Assembly: GCA_016178155.1 (NCBI GenBank)
Contig: JACOTZ010000471.1
Span: forward strand, 1-36,137
DNA: 36,137 nucleotides
Reading direction: 5' to 3'
Source of the DNA: Acidobacteriota bacterium
GTDB lineage: Bacteria > Acidobacteriota > Terriglobia > Bryobacterales > Bryobacteraceae
The translations under genes and the position numbers were made by a program. The first letter of the stretch is position 1; each line of letters starts with the position of its first letter. Below the pieces are notes generated by a model. That model saw only the letters and a program-made list of their open reading frames with translations, was not told where the DNA came from and made no database searches. This document shows, in pieces, positions 34,910-36,137 of this stretch.

Positions 34910-34915
34910 AGTATA
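34910..34915 (-). promoter_or_regulatory. -10-like TATACT 4 nt before ruvX
   Basis: On the minus strand TATACT is followed by GGCA and the ATG at 34905. There is no room for a Shine-Dalgarno sequence. If it works as a -10, the transcript would start at or within a base or two of the ATG. Confidence 0.4.
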
Positions 34916-34951
34916 GCGGTGGCAACCGCGCGCTACCTGGCGCGTTGGCTG

Positions 34952-35719
34952 TTATCCGAATGCAGGCAGCTCCTGAACCTCCAGCAACTGCTCGAGCAGC
35001 GGCGTCTGCGGATAGGGATGGCAGTGGTAGGCGCGGAACCCTTCCCCGTAGGTGAAGCCCGCCCGCCGGCCGATGTTTCGGGTCCACTCTTCCATGGTTT
35101 CGATGTAATCGTCCATGTGATGGTGCTTGCGCAGCCACTCGCGCTGGCTCTCATGACAGGCGAGCATCCGCTTCTTCGTCTCGAACGTTTTCTCGATGTC
35201 GATCGTGAAGTCCGGCTCGATCTCGCTGCCGTCGCGGTCGACCCCTTCCACCGGGTCCATGAAATACAGGTGCGGAATCCAGTCGAGCGCGGCCGCCGTG
35301 CCGGTGCGGTAGTTGGGTGCGCCCGCGGCGAAGCCGGCATCCCGAACGAGGGCGCTCGTCGCCTCGTGGTCGGCGTGATAGTCCGCCGGCGACGATGTGA
35401 TCACGATATCGGGCCGCACCAGGCGCAGCAGTTCCGTCACCCGCCGGCGCGAAGCATCGTCGCTGAAGATCGCCAGATCGCGGAACTCGGCGCAGAGATA
35501 TTCGGCGCCGATGACCGCCGCCGCGTTCGCCGCCTCGCGCCGCCGCATGGCCGCGATCTCCTCCACTCCGTAGTCCTTGGTGCCGCAGTCGCCCGGGGTC
35601 ATGGTCACAATGGTGATGTGATGGCCCCGCTCGGCCAGGAGCGCCATTGTCCCGCCGGCCAGGATCTCGACATCGTCGGGATGTGCATGAATTGCAAGAA
35701 TGCGTTTCGTCTCAGGCAT
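34952..35719 (-). CDS. PIG-L/LmbE family deacetylase
   Basis: 255 aa. ILAIHAHPDDVEILAGGTM (residues 7-25) is the zinc-binding HPDD motif, with Asp as general base; PADYHADHEATSALV holds the third zinc ligand (HxDH). VTMTPGDCGTKDYG and REAANAAAVIGAEYLCAEF are typical core strands. Family members deacetylate N-acetylglucosamine derivatives, including bacillithiol and mycothiol precursors (BshB/MshB) and lipid-linked GlcNAc. Without a BshA or BshC partner here the substrate is open. It ends 46 bp before ruvX on the same strand; whether they share a transcript is unclear. Confidence 0.9.
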   Translation of the reverse strand: MPETKRILAIHAHPDDVEILAGGTMALLAERGHHITIVTMTPGDCGTKDYGVEEIAAMRRREAANAAAVIGAEYLCAEFRDLAIFSDDASRRRVTELLRLVRPDIVITSSPADYHADHEATSALVRDAGFAAGAPNYRTGTAAALDWIPHLYFMDPVEGVDRDGSEIEPDFTIDIEKTFETKKRMLACHESQREWLRKHHHMDDYIETMEEWTRNIGRRAGFTYGEGFRAYHCHPYPQTPLLEQLLEVQELPAFG

Positions 35720-36040
35720 CGCTCAAGAGACTAGACTACCGAACTTTGGGCGCCTGCCGCCGGGCCGGCTTCGTGTTGTCGGGCAAAGCGCCCCCGGACT
35801 ATTTCCCACGGGAGAGTACGGTTAACCTCGATTGGGACCACGCCGCCGGCGCGCTCCCTGCCGCGAGCCGGCCATGCGGCCGCTCCCCTGACACTCGCGG
35901 CCCGCAACGACGCTCCAGCCTGAGCCGCCATCGTCAGCGCTGGCGTCGCGGGTGGAGAATACGCGACCGTACTTGCGAAACCGTGTACTTAGGGACCGTC
36001 AGGAAATAACCATGTCACTTCGTGACGCAGCTTGACCGAG
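35720..36040. other. Gap between the deacetylase gene and the intron end
   Basis: 321 bases with no gene I can support. The part next to the intron includes a short inverted repeat GTCAC-TTC-GTGAC (36014-36026) and the words TTAGGGACCGTCAGGAAATA (35988-36007), which look like they could be the edge of another mobile element, but no transposase is visible. No tRNA-like fold was found. Confidence 0.4.
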
Positions 36041-36137
36041 ATTGGGTCGAGTGATGGGGATTGCGCCCCATCACCCTCCCACACCACCGGACGTGCGGTT
36101 TTCCGCATCCGGCGGTTGAAACAAGCGCTTACCATCA
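36041..36137 (-). mobile_element. 3' end of a group II intron (domains V and VI)
   Basis: Read on the minus strand, 36116-36083 folds as a 34-nt domain V: a 9-bp stem (ACCGCCGGA with TCCGGTGGT), a 2-nt CG bulge, a 5-bp stem (TGCGG with CCGCA) and an AAAA loop. The catalytic triad position reads CGC. Domain VI follows: TGATGGGG pairs with CCCCATCA around a 6-nt loop, with an outer GGG/CCC pair and an unpaired A seven nt from the end. The intron then ends ...ACCCAAT at 36041, matching the usual terminal AY. The reverse transcriptase and 5' part lie beyond the right edge. Confidence 0.8.

Overview
The window is high-GC bacterial chromosome, and I read it as Acidobacteriota, probably Bryobacterales/Solibacter-like. 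That is an inference from gene content: a PASTA-tailed division transpeptidase in a Gram-negative-type dcw cluster, a meso-DAP MurE, LRR proteins with an ankyrin-type N-terminal repeat, small Cys-containing secreted proteins, and dispersed stem-loop repeats. No rRNA or tRNA gene was recognised.

Layout. Positions 1-1292 (minus) hold an archease gene followed by rtcB, cut by the left edge: an RNA-ligation pair. Positions 1673-1867 carry a histidine-kinase ATPase relic. Positions 2025-19688 (minus) are a long dcw cluster read mraZ, rsmH, ftsL-like, ftsI (PASTA), murE, murF, mraY, murD, a 61-aa membrane protein, ftsW, murG, murC, ftsQ, ftsA, ftsZ. murB and ddl are absent from it. It is headed by a candidate promoter and a 10-bp-phased MraZ operator. 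Upstream lie a frameshifted NAD(P)-binding epimerase-like gene, a leucine-rich-repeat protein and a large secreted protein of unknown function (19854-24982, all minus).

Positions 25100-30519 are accessory metabolism: a radical SAM/SPASM sulfatase-maturase-like enzyme (+), a xylose-isomerase-family TIM barrel (-), acetyl-CoA synthetase and a coupled DinB-family protein (+). Positions 30520-33443 hold stem-loop repeats, a frameshifted phzF-like gene, a small helical protein, a small secreted Cys protein and a hypothetical protein coupled to mltG. Positions 33440-35719 (minus) are a PIG-L deacetylase, ruvX and mltG. The right edge (36041-36137, minus) is the 3' end of a group II intron: domain V, domain VI and the 3' splice boundary.

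How the genes work together. The dcw block makes the UDP-MurNAc-pentapeptide and lipid II precursors (MurC-MurD-MurE-MurF, MraY, MurG) and the septal machine that uses them (FtsZ, FtsA, FtsQ, FtsL, FtsW, FtsI), with MraZ as likely autoregulator. MltG, further away, trims glycan strands. The most unusual items are the intron tail, the tandem stem-loop repeats that also interrupt the dcw cluster, the translationally coupled 61-aa membrane protein, and several -10-like hexamers only 4-8 nt from start codons. I did not find a convincing new multi-gene system.
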